A stretch of DNA of 64,000 nucleotides from SZUA-430 sp964483585 (GCA_964483585.1 CAZABH010000008.1:1-64000), one strand, 5' to 3'. Positions 1-8,686 are shown, counted from the stretch's first letter. A program made the numbers and translations. The notes: generated by a model from the letters alone, not told the origin.

Positions 1-712
1 AGAGGTCGGAATGGTCTTCCGTCGGGCCGGAGATGATCAGGGGCGTTCGCGCCTCGTCGATCAGGATCGAGTCCACCTCGTCGACGATTGCAAAATTGTG
101 ACCGCGCTGGACCATCTGCGCGCGCGTGTACTTCATGTTGTCGCGCAGATAGTCGAAGCCGTATTCGTTGTTGGTGCCATAGGTCACGTCGGCGGCGTAT
201 TGCTCGCGGCGCTGGGTGTCGTTGAGGCCGTGGAGGATGCAGCCGACGTTAAGGCCGAGGAAGCGGTAGACCTGGCCCATCCAATCGGCGTCGCGCCGGG
301 CGAGGTAGTCGTTTACTGTTACGACGTGGACCCCCTTGCCGGTCAGGGCGTTGAGGTAAACGGGGGCGGTGGCGACCAGGGTCTTGCCTTCACCTGTTTT
401 CATCTCGGAGATGTTGCCGTCGTGCAGCACCATGCCGCCAATCAACTGGACGTCGAAATGGCGCTGGCCGAGGGTGCGCTTTGCGGCCTCTCGGACTGTG
501 GCAAATGCCTCGAAGAGCAGGTCGTCGAGATTTCGGCCGCGGGCGACCTGCTCGCGAAATTCATTGGTTTTCTGCCGAAGCTGGTCATCGGTCAGCTTGG
601 CGATTTCGGCTTCCAGCGCGTTGATTCGCGGGACCTTGGCATAATAAGGCTTGAGAATGCGGTCGTTGCTGGTGCCGAAAATGCGTTTGGCCAGCTTCGT
701 CAAGCCTAACAT
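1..712 (-). CDS. secA: Preprotein translocase ATPase SecA, N-terminal part (cut by window edge)
   Basis: SecA is the cytoplasmic ATPase that pushes unfolded preproteins through SecYEG. About 237 N-terminal residues are visible; the rest lies beyond the left edge. The protein begins MLGLTKLAKRIFGTSNDR, followed by the Walker A motif MKTGEGKTL at about residues 104-112, VHVVTVNDYLARRDADWM, and the DEVDSILIDEARTPLIISG block near residue 210, all diagnostic of SecA. The ATG at 710-712 matches the usual SecA N-terminus. It is divergent from argJ, with about 290 bases between them. Identification is certain; only completeness is unknown. Confidence 0.97.
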   Translation of the reverse strand, partial: MLGLTKLAKRIFGTSNDRILKPYYAKVPRINALEAEIAKLTDDQLRQKTNEFREQVARGRNLDDLLFEAFATVREAAKRTLGQRHFDVQLIGGMVLHDGNISEMKTGEGKTLVATAPVYLNALTGKGVHVVTVNDYLARRDADWMGQVYRFLGLNVGCILHGLNDTQRREQYAADVTYGTNNEYGFDYLRDNMKYTRAQMVQRGHNFAIVDEVDSILIDEARTPLIISGPTEDHSDL

Positions 713-1001
713 GGCGGGGGCGTCCTTCGGGAAGTCTCAAAATGGTTAAAGCTGGCCCCCGCAAGACAAGTTCGCCTGCAGGTCGCAACGAAACGACGGG
801 TTTCGCGTGAAGCCTTGAGGGGACAAATAAGGTCGGGCCGTGTGGCTGTCAACGCGACCGGGCCGCGCTGGTCCGGGGGTGTGACATCGGGCGGGGACCG
901 CCATTCTTGACGGGGGAAAATGGGACGGGTACTGACAATCGCACGTTGGCAGAATCCCGGGGTTTTCCGGGCTTCTTGTTTTGCGTCATGAGGTGCATGC
1001 C
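713..1001. other. Intergenic region between secA and argJ
   Basis: This 289-base stretch separates two divergent genes and must hold both promoters. I see no RNA gene, no convincing terminator and no near-consensus sigma-70 promoter. Several relatives carry a parvulin-type peptidyl-prolyl isomerase gene between secA and argJ (recalled context); no such gene is present here. Confidence 0.4.
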
Positions 1002-2318
1002 ATGACCCCAAGCGGGGGAAAGCCGAGCAGGGAGAAGGCCAGCGCAAAGTCTGTCCCCGAGGCAACACCGAAAGCGGCCAAGGCCTCCCATCCTGTTTCG
1101 CCGCTTGCGCCCAAGGCTTTTCCCAAGCTGCAGCCCATCTCCGGGGTCAGGCTCGGGGCCGGTTCGGCCGGGATCCGGTATGAGGGGCGTACCGACGTGC
1201 TGATGGGCGTGCTTGCGCCCGGGACCACAGTTGCGGGTGTGTTCACGAAATCCAAGACGTGTTCGGCTCCGGTGGATTGGTGCCGGACGGCGCTTGCCGA
1301 GAAATCCGCAAGGGCGCTCGTGGTCAATTCCGGGAATGCAAACGCCTTCACGGGGCGGGTTGGAAGCGAGGCGGTGAAGGCGACTGTCGATTCGGTTGCG
1401 GCCCTGGTTGGTTGCAAGGCGCATGAGGTGTTCGTCGCTTCCACCGGTGTAATCGGCGAGCCCCTGCCGGTGCGCCGCCTGACGGCTGCCCTGCCGGAGA
1501 TCTACGAGAATTCGGGCGCGACCGCCTGGGAGATCGCCGCGCGCGCGATCATGACCACGGATACTTTTCCCAAGGCGGCGACGGCCACGGCGCAGATCGA
1601 TGGTCACGCCGTGAAGATCAACGGCATTGCCAAGGGTTCGGGCATGATTGCGCCTGACATGGCAACGATGCTGGCCTTCGTCTTCACGGACGCAACCATT
1701 CCGCAGGATATCCTGCAGGCGCTTCTGGTGCAGGGTGCGGAAACCAGCTTCAATTCCATCACGGTTGATGGCGATACATCGACCAGTGATACGCTTCTTC
1801 TCTTCGCCACGGGAAAGGGGGCGCGTCACAACCCGATCCTGCGCGCCAATGACAAGCGGCTCGATGATTTCCGGTCCAAGCTTAACGGGGTGCTGCAAGA
1901 CCTGGCCGTTCAGGTGGTCAAGGACGGTGAGGGGGCGACCAAGCTTATCCGCATCAATGTCACGGGGGCCGAGACCGCGTTTGCTGCCAGGCGCATTGCG
2001 CTTTCGATTGCCAATTCGCCCCTGGTCAAGACGGCCATTGCGGGCGGAGATGCGAATTGGGGGCGGGTGGTGATGGCGGTTGGCAAGTCCGGCGAGGCTG
2101 CCAACCGGGATCGGCTGTCCATCAAGTTCGGTGGGCACAAGGTCGCGACCCTAGGGTTGCGCGATCCCAACTACAGCGAGGCGCTCATGGCCCGCTACAT
2201 GCAGCGCAGCGAAATCGAGATCGATGTGGATGTCGGCATCGCCAAGGGGGCGGCCGGCGTGTGGACCTGTGACCTCACGCATGGCTATATCAGCATCAAT
2301 GGTGACTACCGCAGCTAG
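1002..2318 (+). CDS. argJ: Bifunctional glutamate N-acetyltransferase / amino-acid acetyltransferase ArgJ
   Basis: ArgJ transfers the acetyl group from N-acetylornithine to glutamate in the cyclic arginine pathway; the bifunctional type also makes N-acetylglutamate from acetyl-CoA. The protein is about 438 residues. The self-cleavage site is visible as KGSGMIAPDMATML, with the nucleophilic Thr at about residue 222 (codon 1665-1667); cleavage before it gives the alpha and beta chains. The C-terminal VWTCDLTHGYISINGDYRS is also family-typical. I chose ATG 1002 because GAGGTG lies 6 bases upstream; an in-frame TTG at 981 is the alternative. The first 40 residues are a low-conservation Lys/Ser/Ala/Pro-rich extension. 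mutT follows 46 bases downstream, a common pairing in this class. Confidence 0.95.
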   Translation: MTPSGGKPSREKASAKSVPEATPKAAKASHPVSPLAPKAFPKLQPISGVRLGAGSAGIRYEGRTDVLMGVLAPGTTVAGVFTKSKTCSAPVDWCRTALAEKSARALVVNSGNANAFTGRVGSEAVKATVDSVAALVGCKAHEVFVASTGVIGEPLPVRRLTAALPEIYENSGATAWEIAARAIMTTDTFPKAATATAQIDGHAVKINGIAKGSGMIAPDMATMLAFVFTDATIPQDILQALLVQGAETSFNSITVDGDTSTSDTLLLFATGKGARHNPILRANDKRLDDFRSKLNGVLQDLAVQVVKDGEGATKLIRINVTGAETAFAARRIALSIANSPLVKTAIAGGDANWGRVVMAVGKSGEAANRDRLSIKFGGHKVATLGLRDPNYSEALMARYMQRSEIEIDVDVGIAKGAAGVWTCDLTHGYISINGDYRS

Positions 2319-2364
2319 CGGGTCGTGGTTGCCGTTCAATCAGGCTGGCGACTGAACTTACGCT

Positions 2365-2793
2365 ATGACCAAACCCCTTCTCCTCGTTGTTGCTGCCGCA
2401 CTCGTCGATGACAGTGGGCGTGTGTTGCTTGCCGAGCGCCCGGCAGGCAAATCGATGGCGGGACTGTGGGAGTTCCCCGGGGGCAAGGTCGAGGCCGGCG
2501 AGCGACCCGAGCAGACCCTCGTGCGAGAGCTGCGTGAGGAGCTTGGTCTGACGGTGGAGGAGGCCTGGCTCGAGCCCTTTCTTTTCGCGTCGCATGGTTA
2601 CGAAGGCTTTCACCTTCTCATGCCGCTCTACCTTTGTCGTCGCTGGATTGGTGACATTGCGCCCCAGGAGGGGCAGCGTCATGCGTGGGTGGCGGCAGGG
2701 GAGCTTGCCCAATACAGGCTGCCACCGGCAGACGTGCCGCTTGTTGCGCCGCTGCTTGCGCTGCTCAAATCCGCGAACGGAGCAGGTTTTTGA
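2365..2793 (+). CDS. mutT: Nudix hydrolase MutT (8-oxo-dGTP diphosphatase)
   Basis: MutT-type enzymes hydrolyse oxidised dGTP to the monophosphate and so keep 8-oxoguanine out of DNA. The 142-residue protein has a complete Nudix box beginning GGKVEAGERPEQTLVREL and continuing REELGL at about residues 38-61, with the metal-binding REXXEE glutamates intact. The preceding LAERPAGKSMAGLWEFPGG segment is typical of the MutT subfamily, as is the size. It follows argJ by 46 bases on the same strand and is probably co-transcribed. Confidence 0.93.
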   Translation: MTKPLLLVVAAALVDDSGRVLLAERPAGKSMAGLWEFPGGKVEAGERPEQTLVRELREELGLTVEEAWLEPFLFASHGYEGFHLLMPLYLCRRWIGDIAPQEGQRHAWVAAGELAQYRLPPADVPLVAPLLALLKSANGAGF

Positions 2794-2797
2794 GCTG

Positions 2798-2812
2798 TTA
2801 GCATCGCCTTAA
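2798..2812 (+). promoter_or_regulatory. CtrA-like site in front of the Flp pilin gene
   Basis: The sequence TTAG-N7-TTAA differs by one base from the alphaproteobacterial CtrA consensus TTAA-N7-TTAA. It ends 46 bases before the Flp pilin ATG, a reasonable promoter position, and lies just after the mutT stop. In Caulobacter the homologous pilin gene pilA is CtrA-activated, so the placement makes biological sense. No CtrA gene is in the window, so activity is inferred. Confidence 0.45.
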
Positions 2813-2858
2813 TCGAAATCGGCCATTTTTGCCGGGTCAAGATCTGGCAGGTGACTGC

Positions 2859-3032
2859 ATGAAGCGCTTCACGGAATTCCTCACGCGGTTTGCATCTGAC
2901 CGGTCTGCGTCGACTGCGATCGAATATGGTGTCATCTGTGCATTCATTTTCCTCGTGATCATCTCATCTGTGCAGGCGTTCACGTCCAATACCGTCGCGC
3001 TCTATGATTACATCGTCAAATCGATGAAGTGA
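2859..3032 (+). CDS. Flp-family type IVb pilin (orphan)
   Basis: This is a 57-residue Flp/Fap pilin subunit: a charged N-terminus (MKRFTEFLTRF), then STAIEYGVI and one hydrophobic helix of about 20 residues. Flp pilins are processed by a TadV/CpaA peptidase and assembled by the Tad machinery. The usual cleavage motif is GXXXXEY; here the -1 residue is Ala (SASTAIEYG). No tad/cpa genes are nearby, so this is an orphan copy. ATG 2859 fits the short leader; a GTG at 2851 is an alternative. A CtrA-like site lies just upstream. Being a single gene between mutT and a convergent methyltransferase, it is likely transcribed on its own. Confidence 0.85.
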   Translation: MKRFTEFLTRFASDRSASTAIEYGVICAFIFLVIISSVQAFTSNTVALYDYIVKSMK

Positions 3033-3061
3033 TGCTGATGCGGGGTACTGCCAGGTCCGGT

Positions 3062-3919
3062 TCAGTCCCCGCGCTTTCTTCCGATTTCATCCAGCGCTTC
3101 TGACAGCGGTTTGCGGGCACTGCCGGGTTTCAATGGTTTCTGCTGGCTTTCGTGGGGTGACCAACCCGACAGGTAGATGATCTCGAAGCGCGCCTGCAGG
3201 CGCCCGTCTTCATCGATGTGACGGGCGCAAATTTCGAGTGTTCGTGCGAGGACGTCGCGGCGCAGGAACCGCTTGAGCCTCTCGGTCATGACATTCGTCT
3301 CGCCCATCTGGCGCAGATCCTGGAACAGGCGCATCGGATCGGTGTAGTGCACGACGAATTCGTCGGCGTCGGCGACCGGCAGGGCAAAGCCTGCTCTCTG
3401 CAGCAGGGCTCCGGCCTCGCGTACATCTGGCAGAGGGGAGATGCGGGGTGAGACGCCACCCATGATCTCGCTCTCGGCTTGCATGAAGGCCTGGCGCAGT
3501 TCAGCCAGGGTGCGCGCACCAAAGAGCGCTGCGATGAAATAGCCATCCGGTTTCAGCGCGCGCCTGATCTGAGCGAGTGCGCCCGGCAGATCATTGACGG
3601 CGTGCAGCGTGAGAATGCTGGCGTAGGCATCAAGGGTGCTGGCGGCGATCGGCAGCTCGCTCTCCTGGAAGATGAGACTGTCGAGGCTGCATTGCGCCAC
3701 ATCGGACGAGATGACGGCGGTTGCGACACGTTGCGACAATTCGGGCGCGCCGTGCCACAGGAATGTCGGAAAGGTCCTGTTGATCGTGTCCAGGCGATCG
3801 GCGAGTTCGGCCGTGACGGCTTCGTGAAGGAACGAGGGTTCCGGCCCCAAGGCCCGAGCGCGCTGCTTGCGCTGGCGTCTCAGGCGTTCGTCGAACAGGC
3901 GCGGGACGGTTTGCGTCAT
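3062..3919 (-). CDS. BioC/NDUFAF5-like methyltransferase-fold protein with degenerate SAM motif I
   Basis: This 285-residue protein resembles the class I methyltransferase-fold family that includes NDUFAF5 (complex I assembly, an arginine hydroxylase in mitochondria) and bacterial BioC-like proteins. Family signs are the N-terminal LFDERLRRQRKQRARA and the central LHAVNDLPGALAQIRRALKPDG with FIAALFGARTLAELRQAF. The glycine-rich motif I, normally like LDLGCGxG, is replaced by TFLWHGAPELS, so SAM binding is doubtful. I chose the ATG giving MTQTVPRLFDE; an in-frame ATG at 3947-3949 would add 10 residues. It is divergent from comF. Family is fairly sure, activity is not. Confidence 0.75.
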   Translation of the reverse strand: MTQTVPRLFDERLRRQRKQRARALGPEPSFLHEAVTAELADRLDTINRTFPTFLWHGAPELSQRVATAVISSDVAQCSLDSLIFQESELPIAASTLDAYASILTLHAVNDLPGALAQIRRALKPDGYFIAALFGARTLAELRQAFMQAESEIMGGVSPRISPLPDVREAGALLQRAGFALPVADADEFVVHYTDPMRLFQDLRQMGETNVMTERLKRFLRRDVLARTLEICARHIDEDGRLQARFEIIYLSGWSPHESQQKPLKPGSARKPLSEALDEIGRKRGD

Positions 3920-3971
3920 TGGCGTAATCTGCATGGGTGGCGGGTTCAAGTCACGAGGGGGGAGGTTGTTT

Positions 3972-4754
3972 GTGGAGAAATTCCTGTCGCGTTCCTTTCA
4001 TATTGGGTTGGATGGGGGCGTGCGTCGCGCGGGACGCGCGCTTCTCGACGCTATCCTGCCGCCGCTGTGCCTGCGGTGCCGGATGCCGGTGGCGGAACCG
4101 CAATCGGTCTGCGCGGCCTGCTGGACGGGCCTTCGGTTCCTGGTGGCGCCCTGGTGCGCGCAGTGTGGCATTCCGTTCCCCCATGCGCTGGGGCCGCAGG
4201 TGCGCTGTGGTGCGTGTCTTGCCCGCGAGCGGCCTTTCGTGCGGCTAAGGTCTGCCATTGCCTATGATGACGGCAGCCGTGATCTGGTCCTTGGTTTCAA
4301 GCATGCCGACCGGCAGGAGGCCTGCCCCTTGTTTGTCCGCTGGATGCTGGGCGTTGCGCGTCCCGAACTTGACGAGGCTGACCTCGTGGTTCCTGTGCCG
4401 CTGCACTGGCGGCGGTTGCTGATGCGCAGGTATAATCAGGCAGGTCTGCTGGCCCACGGGATTGCCGAGGGTTCTCGGGTTCCGGTGCGGTCGGACATCC
4501 TGGTTCGCGTGCGGGCAACCGAGAGCCAGGGGGCGATGATCTCGGCACGGGCCCGACTGAAGAACGTTGCCAGTGTCTTCCGCGTGCCGCCCGCGGCCGT
4601 GCAGGCTGTCACAGGGCAACGGGTCGTTATCGTTGATGATGTGCTGACCACGGGGGCTACCATCACGGCCTGTGCAAAGGCCCTGCGGCGTGCAGGGGCT
4701 CGGAGCGTGTCCGTTGTCACACTGGCGCGCGTTGTGCGGCCCCTTGCGCAATGA
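3972..4754 (+). CDS. comF: ComF family phosphoribosyltransferase-like protein
   Basis: ComF proteins link to DNA uptake or ssDNA handling in competent bacteria; many non-competent species also carry them. The N-terminal zinc finger is visible as paired CXXC motifs (CLRC ... CAAC and CAQC ... CGAC). The C-terminal half has the PRPP-binding loop VVIVDDVLTTGATI and the conserved RRYNQAGLLA segment. I favour the GTG at 3972 (VEKFLSRSF), giving about 260 residues, because GGAGG lies 7 bases upstream; ATG 3933 would overlap less plausibly with the divergent methyltransferase start. grxC follows downstream. Confidence 0.9.
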   Translation: MEKFLSRSFHIGLDGGVRRAGRALLDAILPPLCLRCRMPVAEPQSVCAACWTGLRFLVAPWCAQCGIPFPHALGPQVRCGACLARERPFVRLRSAIAYDDGSRDLVLGFKHADRQEACPLFVRWMLGVARPELDEADLVVPVPLHWRRLLMRRYNQAGLLAHGIAEGSRVPVRSDILVRVRATESQGAMISARARLKNVASVFRVPPAAVQAVTGQRVVIVDDVLTTGATITACAKALRRAGARSVSVVTLARVVRPLAQ

Positions 4755-4840
4755 TTTCCTGCTACAATATTCAAGGGCCGGAGCTTGAGAGATGTGCCGG
4801 CTTCGGTCGAACGAGAAGCGAAAACGAACGAGAAGGCTCG

Positions 4841-5137
4841 ATGAATACGCAGGGCGAGGCGCAGGATGCCGGGACCGGGGTCGTCATCTATACGACCCTT
4901 TTGTGTCCTTACTGTCACCGTGCCAAGGCCTTGCTCAAGCGCAAGGGTGTCGCTTTCACCGAGATCGATGTCGGCATGAATGCTGCGCTGCGCGCCGAGA
5001 TGACGGCGCGGGCGCATGGTCGCTACACGGTGCCGCAGATCTTCATCGGGGACAGGCATGTCGGTGGCTGCGACGACCTGCACGAGCTGGATGAGAAGGG
5101 GGGGCTTGATCCCCTGCTTGCCGCCTTGGGCGGATGA
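4841..5137 (+). CDS. grxC: Glutaredoxin 3 (GrxC type)
   Basis: Glutaredoxin reduces protein disulfides and mixed glutathione disulfides using GSH. The 98-residue protein has a dithiol active site CPYC in TTLLCPYCHRAK, the cis-Pro TVPQIFIG, and the GSH-binding GGCDDLHEL segment, all in the expected order. ATG 4841 follows an AGAAGG Shine-Dalgarno-like stretch; upstream in-frame starts would add an unconserved leader. The order comF-grxC-nitrilase-DUF1178 is recurrent in alphaproteobacteria. Confidence 0.93.
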   Translation: MNTQGEAQDAGTGVVIYTTLLCPYCHRAKALLKRKGVAFTEIDVGMNAALRAEMTARAHGRYTVPQIFIGDRHVGGCDDLHELDEKGGLDPLLAALGG

Positions 5138-5180
5138 ACCCTGTTTCGTTTTTCCCCGTCTGGCTCTAGTCTACATCCTC

Positions 5181-6023
5181 ATGAGCCAGATCTTTCGAGC
5201 CGCCTGCGTGCAAATGCGTACAGGCGTTGATGTTGCTGAAAACCTGCGCATGGCCGAGGCCCTGATCCGCGAGGCGCATGCGCGCGGCGCAAGCTTTGTC
5301 GCCACGCCCGAGGTGACTGTCCTGTTTGAGGCGGAAAGCGACCGGTTGTTTGCCAAGGTGCATACTGAGGAGGATGACCCTTCGCTGCGACAGTTGCGGC
5401 AGTTGGCGTCGGAGCTTGGTCTGTGGCTGCTCATCGGGTCGATGGCGATCAAGGTCGGAGATCGGCAGTGTGCCAACCGGTCGTTCCTGATCGGACCCAC
5501 GGGCCAGGTCGCTGCAACCTATGACAAGATCCATATGTTCGATGTCGACCTGCCCAACGGCGAGACCTATCGCGAGACACGCAATTTCCGGCGAGGGGAG
5601 CGGGCGGTGCTTGCTGCGTTGCCCTGGGGCAGGCTTGGAATGAGCGTCTGCTATGATTTGCGCTTTCCTCAGCTCTATCGGGCGCTGGCACAGGCGGGGG
5701 CCTTGGTCCTTTCGGTTCCTGCGGCTTTCACGCATACGACGGGTACGGCGCACTGGCATGTGCTGCTGAGGGCGCGCGCCATCGAGACCGGGTGCTATGT
5801 GATTGCCCCCGCACAGGGTGGTCATCACGCCAATGGGCGGCATACATTCGGCCACAGCCTGATCGTGGCGCCCTGGGGCGAGGTGCTGGCAGAGGCGGGT
5901 GAGGATCCCTGCGTGATTGTGGCGGACATCGATCCTGAGCAGGTGGCGGCTGCCCGCGGGCGCATTCCGGCACTGAAGCACGACAAGCCCATAACCGTGT
6001 TTGCTGCGCCTGACGTAACGTGA
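5181..6023 (+). CDS. Carbon-nitrogen hydrolase of the Nit family (deaminated-glutathione amidase-like)
   Basis: This is a nitrilase-superfamily amidase of 280 residues. The catalytic triad is visible: Glu44 in TPEVTVLFE, Lys116 in TYDKIHMFDVD, and Cys157 in MSVCYDLRFPQLYR. These contexts match the Nit1/NitFhit branch, whose known members hydrolyse deaminated glutathione, a metabolite-repair reaction. The substrate is therefore inferred from subfamily and from its position directly after a glutaredoxin gene (43-base gap). ATG 5181 gives the standard N-terminus FRAACVQM. Confidence 0.88.
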   Translation: MSQIFRAACVQMRTGVDVAENLRMAEALIREAHARGASFVATPEVTVLFEAESDRLFAKVHTEEDDPSLRQLRQLASELGLWLLIGSMAIKVGDRQCANRSFLIGPTGQVAATYDKIHMFDVDLPNGETYRETRNFRRGERAVLAALPWGRLGMSVCYDLRFPQLYRALAQAGALVLSVPAAFTHTTGTAHWHVLLRARAIETGCYVIAPAQGGHHANGRHTFGHSLIVAPWGEVLAEAGEDPCVIVADIDPEQVAAARGRIPALKHDKPITVFAAPDVT

Positions 6024-6171
6024 ACCCTGCACGTCACAGGCGAAGCCGGATGTTTACCTGCTGTTAACCCGCGCTGGTTGGCATGCCGTGGCCCTTGCAG
6101 GGATCGCGCGTGGTCGCCATGTTTGGGAACGCTTTCGGTCCATGGGGCTGCCATCGGGGTTTTCGGTTGCC

Positions 6172-6585
6172 ATGATCTGTTATCAACTTGTCTGCAAGAA
6201 GAGCCATTCCTTCGAGGGATGGTTTCGCGACAGCGCAGCCTATGACATGCAGGCTGACAAGGGGCTTCTTGTTTGTCCCACCTGCAACTCGAAGAGTGTT
6301 TCGAAGGCGCCGATGGCTCCGGCCGTGTCCAAGCGTGCGGCGTTGTCGGAGGCAGCCGATCAGGCACGTGCGATGCGCGAGTGGGTGACGCGCGTGCGGG
6401 CGCATGTCGAAGCCAATTCCGAGTATGTCGGCGACAAGTTTCCTGATGTTGCCCGCGCCATACACTATGGTGACGCCGAAGAGCGGATCGTTCACGGGGA
6501 GGCCAGTCTCGACGATGCGCGGGAGCTGATCGAGGAAGGTATTCCTGTTTCGCCGATCCCGGGTCTGCCGCGCGGCGATAGCTGA
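6172..6585 (+). CDS. DUF1178 family protein
   Basis: A 137-residue cytoplasmic protein beginning MICYQLVCKKSHSFEGWFRD, with a second Cys pair in VCPTCNSK; this C-x(n)-CPxC arrangement with HSFEGWF is the DUF1178 hallmark and probably a zinc ribbon. The C-terminal segment with GDAEERIVHGEAS is also typical. No function is established for the family. It follows the nitrilase gene by about 150 bases and is convergent with ubiG, whose stop is only 5 bases away. Confidence 0.88.
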   Translation: MICYQLVCKKSHSFEGWFRDSAAYDMQADKGLLVCPTCNSKSVSKAPMAPAVSKRAALSEAADQARAMREWVTRVRAHVEANSEYVGDKFPDVARAIHYGDAEERIVHGEASLDDARELIEEGIPVSPIPGLPRGDS

Positions 6586-6590
6586 CCTTC

Positions 6591-7394
6591 TCAGGCAGGC
6601 TTCTGTGCAACCAGCATGTAGTTCACGTCGGTATCGGCCGAGGGGCTCCACGTGTTGGTCAGGGGGTTAAACACGACACCTGTCTCGTCACTGCCGTTCA
6701 AGCCATTGCGCGCCAGAGCCGCATCGAGCTCCATCGGCTTGATGAACTTGTTCCAGTCATGGGTTCCCCGCGGCAGCCAGCCCAGGACATACTCCGCCCC
6801 TACGATGGCAAGCGCCCATGACTTGAGTGTGCGGTTCAGTGTGGCCACGAACATGATGCCGCCCGGTTTCAGCATGGCGGCGCAGCTCGCAAGAAAAAGG
6901 TCGAGGTCGGCTACGTGCTCGACGACTTCCATGTTCAAGATCACGTCAAAGCGTTCACCTGTCGCCGCAAGCTCCTCAGCCGTGGTTGTCCGGTAGTCGA
7001 TCTGCAACGCCTGCTCGCGGGCGTGCGTGGAGGCCGTTCGGATGTTCTTCTGCGACGCGTCCGCGCCCAGCACGTCGAAGCCCAGCCGTGCCATGGGTTC
7101 GCTGAGCAGGCCCCCGCCGCATCCGATGTCCAGCAGGCGAAGTCCTGCAAAGGGCGTCAGGCTTGCCGGGTCTCGCTTGAAGTGGCGGATGGCATTGTCC
7201 CTGATGTAGCGCAGGCGCACGGGGTTAAACTTGTGGAGGACCGCGAATTTTCCGTGCGGGTTCCACCACTCTGCCGCGAGTGCCGAGAACCGGGCGACTT
7301 CGGCATCGTCAATTGTGGATTGGGGAATTGTTGTTTGAGGGGCTGTAGCGTCAGTCACTGTTGCGATGCTCCGCGCGTTGCGTGACAAAGCCAT
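6591..7394 (-). CDS. ubiG: Ubiquinone biosynthesis O-methyltransferase UbiG
   Basis: UbiG performs both O-methylations of ubiquinone synthesis (2-polyprenyl-6-hydroxyphenol and demethylubiquinol). The protein is about 267 residues with an intact SAM motif I LLDIGCGGGLLSEPMARLG, the NMEVVEHVADLDLFL segment and the C-terminal GTHDWNKFIKPMEL and NYMLVAQKP, all strongly UbiG-like. The upstream in-frame codon at 7401-7403 is TTG, so ATG 7392-7394 is preferred. It is divergent from lysC (about 70-base gap), the usual arrangement in this class. Confidence 0.94.
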   Translation of the reverse strand: MALSRNARSIATVTDATAPQTTIPQSTIDDAEVARFSALAAEWWNPHGKFAVLHKFNPVRLRYIRDNAIRHFKRDPASLTPFAGLRLLDIGCGGGLLSEPMARLGFDVLGADASQKNIRTASTHAREQALQIDYRTTTAEELAATGERFDVILNMEVVEHVADLDLFLASCAAMLKPGGIMFVATLNRTLKSWALAIVGAEYVLGWLPRGTHDWNKFIKPMELDAALARNGLNGSDETGVVFNPLTNTWSPSADTDVNYMLVAQKPA

Positions 7395-7464
7395 TCTATC
7401 CAACTATACCCGACTTTGTGCAAAACAGATCCTTAACCTCCCGGACGTAACGCCGCGCTGTCCC

Positions 7465-8682
7465 ATGTCCAGACTTGTGATGAAGTTCGGCGGCACGTCG
7501 GTGGCCGACCTCGGTCGAATCCGCAATGTCGCCCTGAAAGTTCAGCGCGAGGTCGATCGCGGCCATCAGGTGGCCGTCGTTCTATCCGCCATGGCGGGGG
7601 AGACCAACAAGCTCGTGGGCTGGGCCCGGGAGCTTTCCCCGTTGCATGATGCCCGCGAGTACGACACGGTTGTCTCGGCTGGTGAACAGGTTACCGTCGG
7701 GCTCCTGGCGATCGCGTTGCAGCACCTTGGCATCCAGGCGCGCTCCTGGCTTGGTTGGCAGTTGCCGATCCACACCTCAGGCATGCATGGCGCGGCGGCC
7801 ATCACTGGCATCGAAACAAAGGACATCGAGGCGCGGCTGGCAATGGGGCAGGTGGCCGTCGTGGCCGGGTTCCAGGGGCTTGGTCCCGACAACCGCATCA
7901 CGACACTGGGGCGCGGGGGTTCGGATACGAGCGCCGTGGCGCTTGCAGCTGCGTTGAAGGCCGACCGCTGCGACATCTACACGGATGTCGATGGCGTCTA
8001 CACCACCGATCCGCGCATCACGCCCAAGGCGCGCAAGCTGGACCGGATCTCTTATGAAGAGATGCTCGAGATGGCGTCGCTTGGCGCCAAAGTGCTGCAA
8101 ACGCGGTCCGTGGAGCTGGCGATGATCCATCGTGTGCGCGTGCAGGTGCTTTCGAGTTTCGAGGACCTTCCGGGCACGCTGGTTTGTGACGAGGATGAGA
8201 TCGTGGAAAAGCAACTTGTCAGCGGCATCGCGTATAGCCGCGATGAAGCAAAGATCACGCTGGTGCGGGTGCCTGACAAGCCCGGCGTCGCTGCTGCCAT
8301 CTTCGGTCCGCTGGCCGATGGCGGCATCAATGTCGACATGATCGTTCAGAATACGTCGGAGGATGGAAAGTTCACCGACATGACGTTCACGGTGGGTCGG
8401 GCAGAGTTCGAGCGTGCGATCCACATCATCGAGCGAAACCACGCTTCGATCGGGTACCAGAAGTTGCTGACAGACAAGAGTGTCGCCAAGGTTTCGGTTA
8501 TCGGTGTCGGCATGCGCGCGCATGCTGGCGTCGCGCAGGCGATGTTCAAGACCCTGGCCGAGAAGGGGATCAATATCCAGGTGATCTCGACCTCCGAGAT
8601 CAAGATCAGCGTGCTGATCGCGGCCGACTTCACCGATACGGCCGTTCGCGCGCTGCACACCACCTACGGCCTCGACAAGTAA
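7465..8682 (+). CDS. lysC: Aspartate kinase LysC
   Basis: Aspartokinase phosphorylates aspartate, the first step to lysine, threonine and methionine. The 405-residue protein opens with the substrate loop MKFGGTSVADLGRI, has GRGGSDTSAVALAAAL and TDVDGVYTTDPRI in the kinase domain, and ends with two ACT domains (about residues 270-405) containing NTSEDGKFTDMTFTV. That layout is the monofunctional, feedback-regulated form. ATG 7465 is directly before the conserved N-terminus although no clear Shine-Dalgarno precedes it. ptsP starts 4 bases after the stop, so the two are almost surely one operon. Confidence 0.95.
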   Translation: MSRLVMKFGGTSVADLGRIRNVALKVQREVDRGHQVAVVLSAMAGETNKLVGWARELSPLHDAREYDTVVSAGEQVTVGLLAIALQHLGIQARSWLGWQLPIHTSGMHGAAAITGIETKDIEARLAMGQVAVVAGFQGLGPDNRITTLGRGGSDTSAVALAAALKADRCDIYTDVDGVYTTDPRITPKARKLDRISYEEMLEMASLGAKVLQTRSVELAMIHRVRVQVLSSFEDLPGTLVCDEDEIVEKQLVSGIAYSRDEAKITLVRVPDKPGVAAAIFGPLADGGINVDMIVQNTSEDGKFTDMTFTVGRAEFERAIHIIERNHASIGYQKLLTDKSVAKVSVIGVGMRAHAGVAQAMFKTLAEKGINIQVISTSEIKISVLIAADFTDTAVRALHTTYGLDK

Positions 8683-8686
8683 CGAC

